Below are positions 51,326 through 60,231 of a DNA stretch of 64,000 nucleotides, piece after piece. Both the position numbers and the translations under genes were made by a program. Origin of the DNA: Actinophytocola sp036402745 (GTDB lineage Bacteria > Actinomycetota > Actinomycetes > Mycobacteriales > Pseudonocardiaceae); contig NZ_DASWSJ010000201.1 of assembly GCF_036402745.1 (NCBI RefSeq), positions 1 to 64,000 of the forward strand, written 5' to 3'. The notes under the pieces are model-generated. The model made no database searches. It worked only from the letters and a program-made list of their open reading frames with translations, and was not told the origin of the DNA. Numbering within the stretch: position 1 is the stretch's first letter; every line of letters starts with the position of its first letter.

Positions 51326-52330
51326 CCGGATGGCGGCGAGGGTCCGCGTCCACCGGGCCGGGTCGGTCGCCTCTGTGCCGGTGAGGCCGACCCGGTGGGC
51401 GATGTCGCCGTAGCGTCTGGTCACCTCCGTCGCGACCTCCGTGGGCGTGCCGACCACGGCGAAGGTGTGCAGTACCTCGTCGTCGATCAACGCCGTCATC
51501 TCGTCCCACTGGCCGAGCACGGACAGTCCGTACAGCTCTTCGTGCAGCTCCGCCCACCCGTGCAGGCCGAAGACCGCGCGATACGTGGGCGTCGAGCCGA
51601 AGAAGGCGACCCGCGCACGGGCCGAGGTCATCGCCGCGTCGATCTCCGCGGGTGTCGAGCCGCTCGCCGTGACCGCCGCGCAGCAGATCTCGAAACCGGC
51701 CGCCGACTTGCCAGCCTTCAACCGGCCGCGCTCGACCGCCGGCATGGTCACCTCGCGCAGGTAGCGCTCGGTGGTGGCGGGGCTGCACACCATGCCGTCG
51801 GCCACCTCGGCCGCCATCTCGGTCATGGTCGGGCCGACCGCGGCGAGGTAGATCCTGGGATTTCCGTGCGGGTTGGGGCCGGGGGCGAACATCGGTGTCA
51901 TCAGGTTGTGCGTGTAGAACTCGCCGGCGAAGCTGAGCCGCTCGCCGGTCTCCCAGGAGCGCCAGATCGCCCGGACGGCGAGCACGAACTCCCGCAACCG
52001 GGCAGCCGGACTGGCCCACGGCATGCTGAACCGCCGGGTGATGTGCGTTTCGACCTGCGACCCGAGGCCGAGCACGAGCCGGCCTCCGGACAGCTCGTGC
52101 AGATCGTTCGCCTGCATGGCGACGGTCATGGGATTTCGCGCGAAGGCGATGGCGACGGCCGTGATCAGCTCGATCCGCGACGTCCGGGCCGCCGCCGCGG
52201 TCAGCAGCAGGAAAGGGTCGAACCGTGTCTCGGCGACCATCCCCCCGTCGAAGTCGGCTTTCTCCGCCTCGACGATCACCTCTATCGCCCGTGTGACTGT
52301 CTTCGCATCCTCGCCGGAGTCGATCTTCAT
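51317..52330 (-). CDS. LLM-family (F420- or FMN-dependent) oxidoreductase
   Basis: This 337-residue luciferase-like TIM-barrel protein carries the usual motifs: ADFDGGMVAETRFDPFLLL near the N-terminus, ELITAVAIAFARNPMTVAM, GRLVLGLGSQ, and PRIYLAAVGPTMTEMAAEVADG. Most actinobacterial members use F420. The ATG at 52330 overlaps the NRPS stop codon, so it belongs to the PKS-NRPS operon and is a candidate tailoring enzyme that reduces or oxidises the product. The actual reaction cannot be told from sequence. Confidence 0.88.
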   Translation of the reverse strand: MKIDSGEDAKTVTRAIEVIVEAEKADFDGGMVAETRFDPFLLLTAAAARTSRIELITAVAIAFARNPMTVAMQANDLHELSGGRLVLGLGSQVETHITRRFSMPWASPAARLREFVLAVRAIWRSWETGERLSFAGEFYTHNLMTPMFAPGPNPHGNPRIYLAAVGPTMTEMAAEVADGMVCSPATTERYLREVTMPAVERGRLKAGKSAAGFEICCAAVTASGSTPAEIDAAMTSARARVAFFGSTPTYRAVFGLHGWAELHEELYGLSVLGQWDEMTALIDDEVLHTFAVVGTPTEVATEVTRRYGDIAHRVGLTGTEATDPARWTRTLAAIRSR

Positions 52331-55300
52331 GCTGAGGCGTATCCCATCGATGCCGCTTGAACGGTGCTCTTGACAGATCGCACCGACTGGACCGGCGCCG
52401 CGGCGATCGTGCTCGCGAGGCCGATCGCCTCCTCCACCGGATTGCCGACCACGGAGGAAACCAGCCCGAGGCGCACGGCTTCGTCCTCATGGACGATGCG
52501 TCCTGTCGCGAGCAGCTCCACGGCCCGGGCGTACCCGATCGTTCGCGGGAGAGTGTGGGACAGTCCCGAGTCCGGGCCGGCTCCCACCCGCGCGAGCGGG
52601 GCGCCGAACCGGACGGTCGGGCCGGCGACCCTGATGTCACAGGCCATCGCCAGCCCCCACCCTGCTCCCATCGCGGGACCGTTGACCGCCGCGATCGTCA
52701 ACTGCGGCAGCCGGTTCAGCGCGACCACCGCCAGGTTGACTCGCCGAGTCAGTTCGACCGGTGAGGATTCCCGGCCGGCGGGCAGGCCGGCGCCGACGCT
52801 GAAGCCTTGGCCGGCACCGGTCACGACGACCACCGAGACCACCTCGTCGGCGGCGAGCCCGGCGAAGACCTCGACCAGCTCGTCGGCCATCGCGCCGTCG
52901 ATTCCGTTCAGGGACTCGGCGCGGTCCAACGTCACCAGCGCAACGCCGTCGACCGGATGCTCGACCCGCACGGCGCGACGCCTCGCCGATTCGGTGGCCT
53001 TGGTTGCCGCGAGATGGGTGCGGTTCGCCATCGACTTGGCGATCTCCCCGGCCACGTGCTGCACGTTCGGCTCTTCCATTATGGTGAAATGGTCACCCGG
53101 TATGTCGACCAGGTCGACGTGACCCGTGGTCAGTTCGCGCCACTTCTCCGCAGCGCTCTGGTTCAGGTTTCCCGCCGAGGCAAGGGTTCGAGCCAGGATG
53201 TCGGGCAGTGGACGCACGGCGTTCAGCACGGTGAGATCGGTCGACACCGGCCGTGGCCGGTAGCCGGCGCTGGCGGGGATCACCGCCTTGAACACGCCGA
53301 ACAGCCTGCGCACCAGATTGATCGACGCACCACCGGGTAGCACACCGTTCGCTATCGCCTGCTCGAGGACGAACCGCAGTTTCGCCTCTTCGGTATCGGC
53401 CCGTGCCGGAAACGACACTGGTGGCGCGGCGGCGCCCCGGTCCGGCCACAGCAGTTCCCACATGAACCAGTCGTGGAGCAGATCGCCGTCGACTGCCGCC
53501 AGGTCCGAGGTTCGCACGCCCATGGGATCGATCAGGATGACGTTGTCGACCTCGTCGCCACCGGCGACCAACTGGTGCACCATCTCGAACGCGATCGTCC
53601 CGCCGAGTGACCAGCCGCCGATGTTGTACGGGCCTTGCGGCTGCACTCGCCTGATCGCATCCACATAACTCCGGGCCATGTCCGCGAACGACGTGAGAGG
53701 CCGCGTCCCCGGCTCGATCCCGGCTGCCTGCAGCCCATACAGCGGTTGGTCGTCCGGCAGGTGCCGCGCTATCGCGACGTACGGCAACACACTTCCGCCG
53801 ATCGGGTGCACGAGAAATATCGGTGGGCGCGTACCACCCGGCCGAATCGCCACCAGTGGGTCATAGGCGTCCTCGGCGCGTTCACCGCGCAGCTGGGTCG
53901 CCAACTCGGCCACCGTTGGCGCTGCCGCGAACTTCGAGATGGACATCTCCACGCCGAAGCGGTTCTCTATCGTCACCACCAGCCGCATCACGCTCAACGA
54001 GGTTCCACCGAGCGCGAAGAAGTCGTCGTGCACGCCGACCCGCGCAACGCCGACTATCTCCGACATCATGTCGGCGATCGCCCGTTCCCGCGGATCGCGC
54101 GGCGCCACGTAGTCAGGTCGCCTGGTCACCCCAGGTCGACGGCGGACCAACTCGGCGTCCGCCCTCTTGCCGCTCGGGGTAAGCGGCATCGTGGCCAGCC
54201 ACTCGAGATACTTCGGAACGAGGTAGTCGGGCAGCCTCGTGCGCAACGTGCGGCGCAGCGCCTCCAGGTCGACGGCCTCCTCTTCGCCGACCAGAAACGC
54301 GGTGAGGAAGGAGTCACCGTCGGCCGCACCGCTGCCGCGTCCTGTTTGGACGACCACCGCCGCCTCGCGCACTCCGGGGTCGCTCTCGAGGATCGCCAGC
54401 TCCACCTCGGCAGGCTCGACCCGGAACCCGCGTACCTTCGCCTGCCGGTCGGTTCGGCCATCGCACACGATCGCGCCGCCGGGCAGTCGCCGGCCCAGAT
54501 CGCCCGAGCGGATCAGCCGGGAACCGGCCGGGCCGCACGGGTCCTGGACGAATCGCTCGTCGGTGAGGTCGGGGCGCCCCTCGTAGCCCTCGGCGAGGCT
54601 GTTGCCGCCGAGATAGATCTCGCCACGCACACCGTCCGGCACCGGCCGCAGTCGCTCGTCGAGCAGGCGAACGACGGCGCCGTCGACCGGCGGTCCGATC
54701 GGCGGCAGTTCCGGGAAGGTGTCCGGGTCACCGTCCATTGTGTACGCGGTGACCAGATGGGTCTCGGTCAGGCCGTACTGGTTCTCGAGGATCGCGTCCG
54801 GCATCGCCTTGCACAGTGCGCGGATCTCGTCGGTCACGCGCAACTGCTCGCCGGCGGGTGCGATTATCCGCAGCCTGCTCGGTACGAAGGACAACCGCTG
54901 CGCGGTCACCGCGAGCTGCTGGAGCGCGACATAGGGCAGGAACACCCGTTCGACGCCGGATCGGTCGAGTAGGCGCAGCAAGGCGACCGGATCACGCCGA
55001 TCCTGCTCGGCGACGAGATGCACGGTGCCGCCTCCGCAGAGCGTGGCGTAGATCTCCTGGAACGACACGTCGAACGACGGCGGCGCGAACTGCAGGGTGT
55101 GCGGTGCCCGGCCGTCGATCAGGCCGCTGGACGCGGTCAGCTGCCACGTCACCATGTTCGCCAGGGCACGATGTGGCATGGCGACACCCTTGGGCCGGCC
55201 GGTGGAGCCCGAGGTGAACAACACGTACGCGATGTCGGCCAACCCGACACCGGTGGCCGGGCTCTCGTCCGCAGGCCGCGGCTCGGTGTCCAGGACGTCG

Positions 55301-58300
55301 GAGATCAACAGAGCCGTTTGCGGGTCGGCCACGAGGCCGGCGTACTCCGGCGAGACGACGACCCGGAACGGTCGCGCCTGTTCCTGCATGTCGGCGAGCC
55401 GCTGCGCCGGGTAGGTGACGTCCAGCGGAACGCACGCCGCCCCTGCCTTGGCGATGCCCAGGACCGTGGCGATCGACTCCGGCGAGCGGTCGAGCGCGAT
55501 ACCGATCCGGCTGCCCTTCGGCGCGCCGCACGAACGCAGTCGCTGCGCCACACGGTCGGCCGAGTCGTTCAGCTGCCGGTAGGCCCACCTGCGTTCGCCG
55601 TCGACGACGGCGATCGCGTCCGGTGTGCTGCGGGCCTGCCGCTCGAACTGGGTGACCACGTCCACCAGTTCGGGCGCGCTCTCGACAACGCTCTCGACAA
55701 CGCTCTCGAAAACGGGCGACCGGTCCGGGAGAAAGCCGTAGTCGATCCGCTCGTCCGGCACCTGGGTGAGCCTGCCGAGAATGTCCAGATAGGTACGTGC
55801 GTAGAGGTCTGCCTGGTCGACGGTGATCGACTCGGGGTTGCCGTCGACACGCACCGACATGCTGCCGGAGCGCGGGTCGACGCCCGCCGTGACCGCGAGC
55901 AGGAAATTGGTGTCCTCGCGGACCTCGACGTCGAGCAGCTCAACGCCGGCGAAATCATGCAGGACCGGGTTCAGCTGATGGAAGTCGACATAGTTGAACG
56001 ACGTCTCCAGCACCGGTTCACCACCGAGATCGTCCTGAATCGCGCTCAGCGGATACCGGTTGTGTCTCGCCGAGGCGCGCTCCTGTGCGAACACCAACTC
56101 GACCACGTCGCGCCAACTCGCGGCCGCGGTACCGACCCTGACCGGCATCGTGTTCAGGTACAGGCCGACGGTCCGTTCGGCGCCGATGCGTACCTGACGG
56201 CCGTGGCTCACCAGCCCGGTCGTGACGACGGACGCTCCGGAGAACAGGCGGAGCGTCAGGCAGTGCACGGCGAACAGCACCGATTTCACCGGCAGGCCCC
56301 GTGCCAGTGCGAAAGCACGCAGCTCGTCGTGGACCTCGGCCGGCAGGTCGTGCCAGACGGAGGTGCGATCAGCGGGTTCGCGCGGTTCGTGCCGCCGGAA
56401 CCCACTGAGGGTCGTGGCGCGCGATCCGGCCAGCAGGTCGCGCCAGTAGACCCGGCTCTCCGCCGATTCCAGCGCCTCCCGTTCGGCGGCGACGAAGTCG
56501 GCATAGCCGGGTACGTCGCCGTCGGCCACGGCGGGAACGTCGCGGCCGCAGCGGTGCAGATAGTCCTGGAGCAGTTCCGAGATCAGGGTGGCCGCGCTCC
56601 ACCCGTCGAAAAGGGCATGGTGGAAGGCGAGCACCACGTCGACGGTGTCCGCCGCGGGAAAGACGTGCACGTGGTACAGCGGCGCCCGGTCCAGCCGGTA
56701 GCTCATTCGCCGCCACCGTTCGAGCTGCGCCCGCACTCGCGCGTCCACCGCGTCGGCGTCCTCGGTTCGGACGTCGGTGACATCGAGCGGGAGCGCGACG
56801 TCGTGGTGCACGAGTTGCATGGGCTCGGTGAGGCCGCCCAGCTGGAACGACGTCCGCAACGCCGGGTGCCGCGCGGCCAGCCCCGCCAATGCCGCCCGAA
56901 AGGCCTTCTCGTGCCAGTCCATCCGCAACCTGTACCGGAACACGTCGTGGTACAGCGTCGAGCCCTCGTGTTCCCGGCTGTGGAACAGCATGCCCAGTTG
57001 CAGTCGCGTCACCGGATACGCGTCCGCGGCGTGCGCGACCTTCGGCCGGTCGGCACCGGACACCAGCGCGAACGGAGCCACCCCGTGGCTCGTGCGGACC
57101 ACCGCGGCTCGGCCCGACAGTTCCGCGGCGAGCTCGGCGATCGTCGGCCGCTCGGCGATGTCGTGCGGTCGTAGGTCGAGGCCTTGCTGCTCCGCCAGCG
57201 CGCAGATGCGCAGCACCAGGATCGAGTCGCCGCCGAGGTTGTAGTAGTTGTCGTCGATGCCGACCGACTCGGTGTCGAGCACCTCGGACCAGATCTCGGC
57301 CAGCGTTTCTTGCAGTGCCGTGCGCGGTTCGACCCGCTTCGCGGTGGTGCCGGCCGTGGTCGACGACAGGTTCTTCCGGTCGGCCTTTCCGTTGGGCAGC
57401 AAGGGTATTGTGTCGAGCCGAGCGAACTGCGCCGGGATCATGAACTGCGGAAGCCGTTGCGCCAGGTGCCTTCTCAGCTCGTCGACCGGGATGGCGTGGT
57501 CCGCGACGTAGTAGCCGGTCAGGTAGGTACCGCGGTCGGGTGGCCGGACGTCGACGACCACCACATCGTGTACTCCGGGCATCGAGGACAGCGCGTGCTC
57601 CACCTCACCGAGCTCGACCCGGTTGCCGCGGATCTTGACCTGGTGGTCGGTTCGCCCCAGGTAGTCCAGCTCCCCGGAGGCCAGCCAGCGCGCCAGGTCT
57701 CCCGTCCGGTACATGCGCCGGCCCGGCTGGAAGGGATCCTTGACGAACTTCTCCGCGGTCAGCTCGGGCCGGCCGAGATACCCGCGCGCCACACCGACTC
57801 CCGCGATGCACAGTTCACCCGCGACGCCGACCGGCTGAGGTTGACCGTCGGTGCCCAGCACATAGAGCCGGGTGTTGTCGATCGGGCGGCCGATGGGTAC
57901 CCGGGTAACCGGAACCGCCGGATCGCCGGGGCACTCGTGGTACGAGACGTCGACGGTGGCCTCGGTCGGCCCGTACAGGTTCACGAGCCGGGGGTGATCG
58001 TTCGCGGAGGTATGGAAGATCCGGTTGAACTGCTCGACCAACCGCGCCGGCAGGGCTTCCCCACTGCAGAAGACGGTCCGCAGGGAGCGCGCACTCGACA
58101 CGAGCTCGGGCCGGCGGTCCAGCAGATCGAGGAACGGCGCCAGCATGGCGGGCACGAAGTGAACGACCGTCACGTTGTGGGCTTCCACGCAGTGCAGGAT
58201 CTCGCGTGGGTCGTTCTCGCCGCCGGCGCGGAGCAGGGCCACCCGCGCGCCTTCGACGGCCCACCAGAAGAACTCCCAGACAGAGACGTCGAACGAGCTC

Positions 58301-60231
58301 GGCGTCTTCTGCAGGACGACGTCGTCCGGACCGAGCGGGGCGAACTTCTGCATCCACGCCAGCCGGTTGACCACCGAGTGGTGCTCGACCATCACCCCCT
58401 TCGGCTGGCCGGTGGAGCCGGACGTGTAGATGACGTAGGCGAGGTCGTGTGCGGTGGCGGCGGGCTCCAGCGCCGTGGTCGGCATCGAGCGCGACTCGTC
58501 GACCTGCATGATCGTCGTACCCGGCGGCGCGTCGATCGGTGTCTGCCCGCGGGCCAGCACGACGCTCGCCCGGCTGTCGGTCAGCAGGAGCTCGATGCGC
58601 TCGGCCGGGTATCCGGGATCGACGGGCACATACGCCCCGCCCGACTTCATCGTGGCGAGCAGCGCGACGATCAGCTCGGGGCTGCGTTCGATCGCCACCG
58701 CGACCCGGTCCCCCGGCCGGACCCCCTGCTCGCGCAGGGCCCGGGCCAGCTGGTTGGCCCTTGCATCGAGCTCGGCGTAGCTCACGGTGCCGTCGGCCCA
58801 GGCCACGGCGACTCGTTCCGGCGTCGAGCCGGCCTGCCGTTCGAACAGGCCGTGCACCGTTTCCGTTGCCGGATAAGGAACCGCCGTCGAGTTCCGGCCC
58901 TCGACGAGCTCGTCGCGCTCGCGTGGTGACAGCATCGGAAGCTGATCGAGTGGTTCGTCGGGCTGGTCGAGGCCGCCCCGCAGGAGGGCCATGATGTGCT
59001 GTCCGACCGACTCGATCGGGAGGTCGTCATCGAACACGTTGACGTCGTAGTCGATCTCAACGGCGACGTCGCTCGTCCGTCCGTACTCGCGGACGGCGAA
59101 CGCGAGCGGGTAGGGGGTGTGGCCGTGCGGCCAGCCCCGCCACTCGTCGACGAAGTCGACAAGGCTGGCGACGTCGGGCATCCGGGTGTAGGTGACGGTC
59201 GCGTCGAACAGCTGCCGCGCTCGCACGCCGCTTTTCGACAGTTCCCGCATCAGGTCACCGAGGGCGATGCTCTCGTGTTGCTTGACCGAGAGGACCTCGT
59301 CCTGCGCCTGCGCCACCAACTCGGCCATCGAGCCACAGTCCGCCACCCGAATTCTCGCGGGAACGGTGTTCGCGAGGTTTCCGACGACCTGTGCGTCGCG
59401 CGGGTCTCCCCGGTTGTCGAACGGAATTCCCACGACAACCTCGTCGGCCGAGTGTATGCGCCCCAGATAGGTGGCCACGGCCGCGACCAGCTGGGCGTAG
59501 AACGTGTGCGCGCCACCGTTGAGCCGATCGAACGTGGACCGGTCGATGGTGAAGCTGTGCCGAGCGAACCGTTCGGGCCGGGCGGCCGGGTTGTTCGCCG
59601 GGCGCGCGAACAGCGCGGGAGCCACCCCGGCCAACCTCGCACGTAGCGCGTCGACGGAGTCCGACCACTCCCGAGAGGACCGAAACCGCTGCTCGCGATC
59701 CACGTACTCGAGATACGACGAGTTCGGCAGATCCGGTGTCGTTCCGGCGTGCGAGACGGCTTCGTAGTCCAGCAACATCTGTGTCAGGGCCACGAACCCG
59801 GCCGTGCCGTCGAACTGAAGGTGGTGGGCGCGGAAGAAGAAGTACGTCACGGAGACGCTTTCCACCACGATCGCCACGCGGCACGGTTGACCGCGCGTCA
59901 GGTCGATCGGCTCGAGCGCGATCTCGTCCATCCAGGCTTCGCAGGTGCCCCGAGGGTCCGGCCCGGCCGAGAAGTCGACGATCTCCACCGGCTGGGGATC
60001 GGGGTCGGCCCACTGGTACGGCACACCGTCCTCGACGCCGAACCGGAGGCGCAGCCCGTCGTGTCGCGCCAACATTCTGCGCGCGCAGTCGGCCATCAGC
60101 TCGATATCTATCTTCCGGGAGAAACGGAGCCGTCCCGCGACGTTGTAGCTCGCCTGTCCCGGAAAGCCGGCCGCGGCGGTCCAGATGTCTCGCTGGTAGG
60201 CGGTGAGAGGAGTACGCCTCGAACCGTTCAC
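52327..60231 (-). CDS. Two-module NRPS with terminal TE fused to a crotonase domain (C-A-PCP-C-A-PCP-TE-ECH)
   Basis: This 2634-residue protein begins with a condensation domain (HHLQFDG, residues 136-142). A1 reads D-V-W-H-F-S-L-V-D-K at the specificity positions, identical to the EntF serine code. PCP1 (LGGDSIL), C2 (HHALFDG) and A2 follow; A2 reads about D-V-Q-F-A-A-Q-L-V-K, which I cannot assign. Next are PCP2 (LGGTSLS) and a type I TE (GWSLGG; His in GDHFTIM). The last ~245 residues are an enoyl-CoA hydratase/isomerase-type domain (AAVNGPAMGAGWGLAMACD, GAGPDSG), an unusual fusion. The ATG at 60231 overlaps the PKS stop by four bases, so the PKS hands its chain to the first C domain. Confidence 0.92.
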   Translation of the reverse strand: MNGSRRTPLTAYQRDIWTAAAGFPGQASYNVAGRLRFSRKIDIELMADCARRMLARHDGLRLRFGVEDGVPYQWADPDPQPVEIVDFSAGPDPRGTCEAWMDEIALEPIDLTRGQPCRVAIVVESVSVTYFFFRAHHLQFDGTAGFVALTQMLLDYEAVSHAGTTPDLPNSSYLEYVDREQRFRSSREWSDSVDALRARLAGVAPALFARPANNPAARPERFARHSFTIDRSTFDRLNGGAHTFYAQLVAAVATYLGRIHSADEVVVGIPFDNRGDPRDAQVVGNLANTVPARIRVADCGSMAELVAQAQDEVLSVKQHESIALGDLMRELSKSGVRARQLFDATVTYTRMPDVASLVDFVDEWRGWPHGHTPYPLAFAVREYGRTSDVAVEIDYDVNVFDDDLPIESVGQHIMALLRGGLDQPDEPLDQLPMLSPRERDELVEGRNSTAVPYPATETVHGLFERQAGSTPERVAVAWADGTVSYAELDARANQLARALREQGVRPGDRVAVAIERSPELIVALLATMKSGGAYVPVDPGYPAERIELLLTDSRASVVLARGQTPIDAPPGTTIMQVDESRSMPTTALEPAATAHDLAYVIYTSGSTGQPKGVMVEHHSVVNRLAWMQKFAPLGPDDVVLQKTPSSFDVSVWEFFWWAVEGARVALLRAGGENDPREILHCVEAHNVTVVHFVPAMLAPFLDLLDRRPELVSSARSLRTVFCSGEALPARLVEQFNRIFHTSANDHPRLVNLYGPTEATVDVSYHECPGDPAVPVTRVPIGRPIDNTRLYVLGTDGQPQPVGVAGELCIAGVGVARGYLGRPELTAEKFVKDPFQPGRRMYRTGDLARWLASGELDYLGRTDHQVKIRGNRVELGEVEHALSSMPGVHDVVVVDVRPPDRGTYLTGYYVADHAIPVDELRRHLAQRLPQFMIPAQFARLDTIPLLPNGKADRKNLSSTTAGTTAKRVEPRTALQETLAEIWSEVLDTESVGIDDNYYNLGGDSILVLRICALAEQQGLDLRPHDIAERPTIAELAAELSGRAAVVRTSHGVAPFALVSGADRPKVAHAADAYPVTRLQLGMLFHSREHEGSTLYHDVFRYRLRMDWHEKAFRAALAGLAARHPALRTSFQLGGLTEPMQLVHHDVALPLDVTDVRTEDADAVDARVRAQLERWRRMSYRLDRAPLYHVHVFPAADTVDVVLAFHHALFDGWSAATLISELLQDYLHRCGRDVPAVADGDVPGYADFVAAEREALESAESRVYWRDLLAGSRATTLSGFRRHEPREPADRTSVWHDLPAEVHDELRAFALARGLPVKSVLFAVHCLTLRLFSGASVVTTGLVSHGRQVRIGAERTVGLYLNTMPVRVGTAAASWRDVVELVFAQERASARHNRYPLSAIQDDLGGEPVLETSFNYVDFHQLNPVLHDFAGVELLDVEVREDTNFLLAVTAGVDPRSGSMSVRVDGNPESITVDQADLYARTYLDILGRLTQVPDERIDYGFLPDRSPVFESVVESVVESAPELVDVVTQFERQARSTPDAIAVVDGERRWAYRQLNDSADRVAQRLRSCGAPKGSRIGIALDRSPESIATVLGIAKAGAACVPLDVTYPAQRLADMQEQARPFRVVVSPEYAGLVADPQTALLISDVLDTEPRPADESPATGVGLADIAYVLFTSGSTGRPKGVAMPHRALANMVTWQLTASSGLIDGRAPHTLQFAPPSFDVSFQEIYATLCGGGTVHLVAEQDRRDPVALLRLLDRSGVERVFLPYVALQQLAVTAQRLSFVPSRLRIIAPAGEQLRVTDEIRALCKAMPDAILENQYGLTETHLVTAYTMDGDPDTFPELPPIGPPVDGAVVRLLDERLRPVPDGVRGEIYLGGNSLAEGYEGRPDLTDERFVQDPCGPAGSRLIRSGDLGRRLPGGAIVCDGRTDRQAKVRGFRVEPAEVELAILESDPGVREAAVVVQTGRGSGAADGDSFLTAFLVGEEEAVDLEALRRTLRTRLPDYLVPKYLEWLATMPLTPSGKRADAELVRRRPGVTRRPDYVAPRDPRERAIADMMSEIVGVARVGVHDDFFALGGTSLSVMRLVVTIENRFGVEMSISKFAAAPTVAELATQLRGERAEDAYDPLVAIRPGGTRPPIFLVHPIGGSVLPYVAIARHLPDDQPLYGLQAAGIEPGTRPLTSFADMARSYVDAIRRVQPQGPYNIGGWSLGGTIAFEMVHQLVAGGDEVDNVILIDPMGVRTSDLAAVDGDLLHDWFMWELLWPDRGAAAPPVSFPARADTEEAKLRFVLEQAIANGVLPGGASINLVRRLFGVFKAVIPASAGYRPRPVSTDLTVLNAVRPLPDILARTLASAGNLNQSAAEKWRELTTGHVDLVDIPGDHFTIMEEPNVQHVAGEIAKSMANRTHLAATKATESARRRAVRVEHPVDGVALVTLDRAESLNGIDGAMADELVEVFAGLAADEVVSVVVVTGAGQGFSVGAGLPAGRESSPVELTRRVNLAVVALNRLPQLTIAAVNGPAMGAGWGLAMACDIRVAGPTVRFGAPLARVGAGPDSGLSHTLPRTIGYARAVELLATGRIVHEDEAVRLGLVSSVVGNPVEEAIGLASTIAAAPVQSVRSVKSTVQAASMGYASA

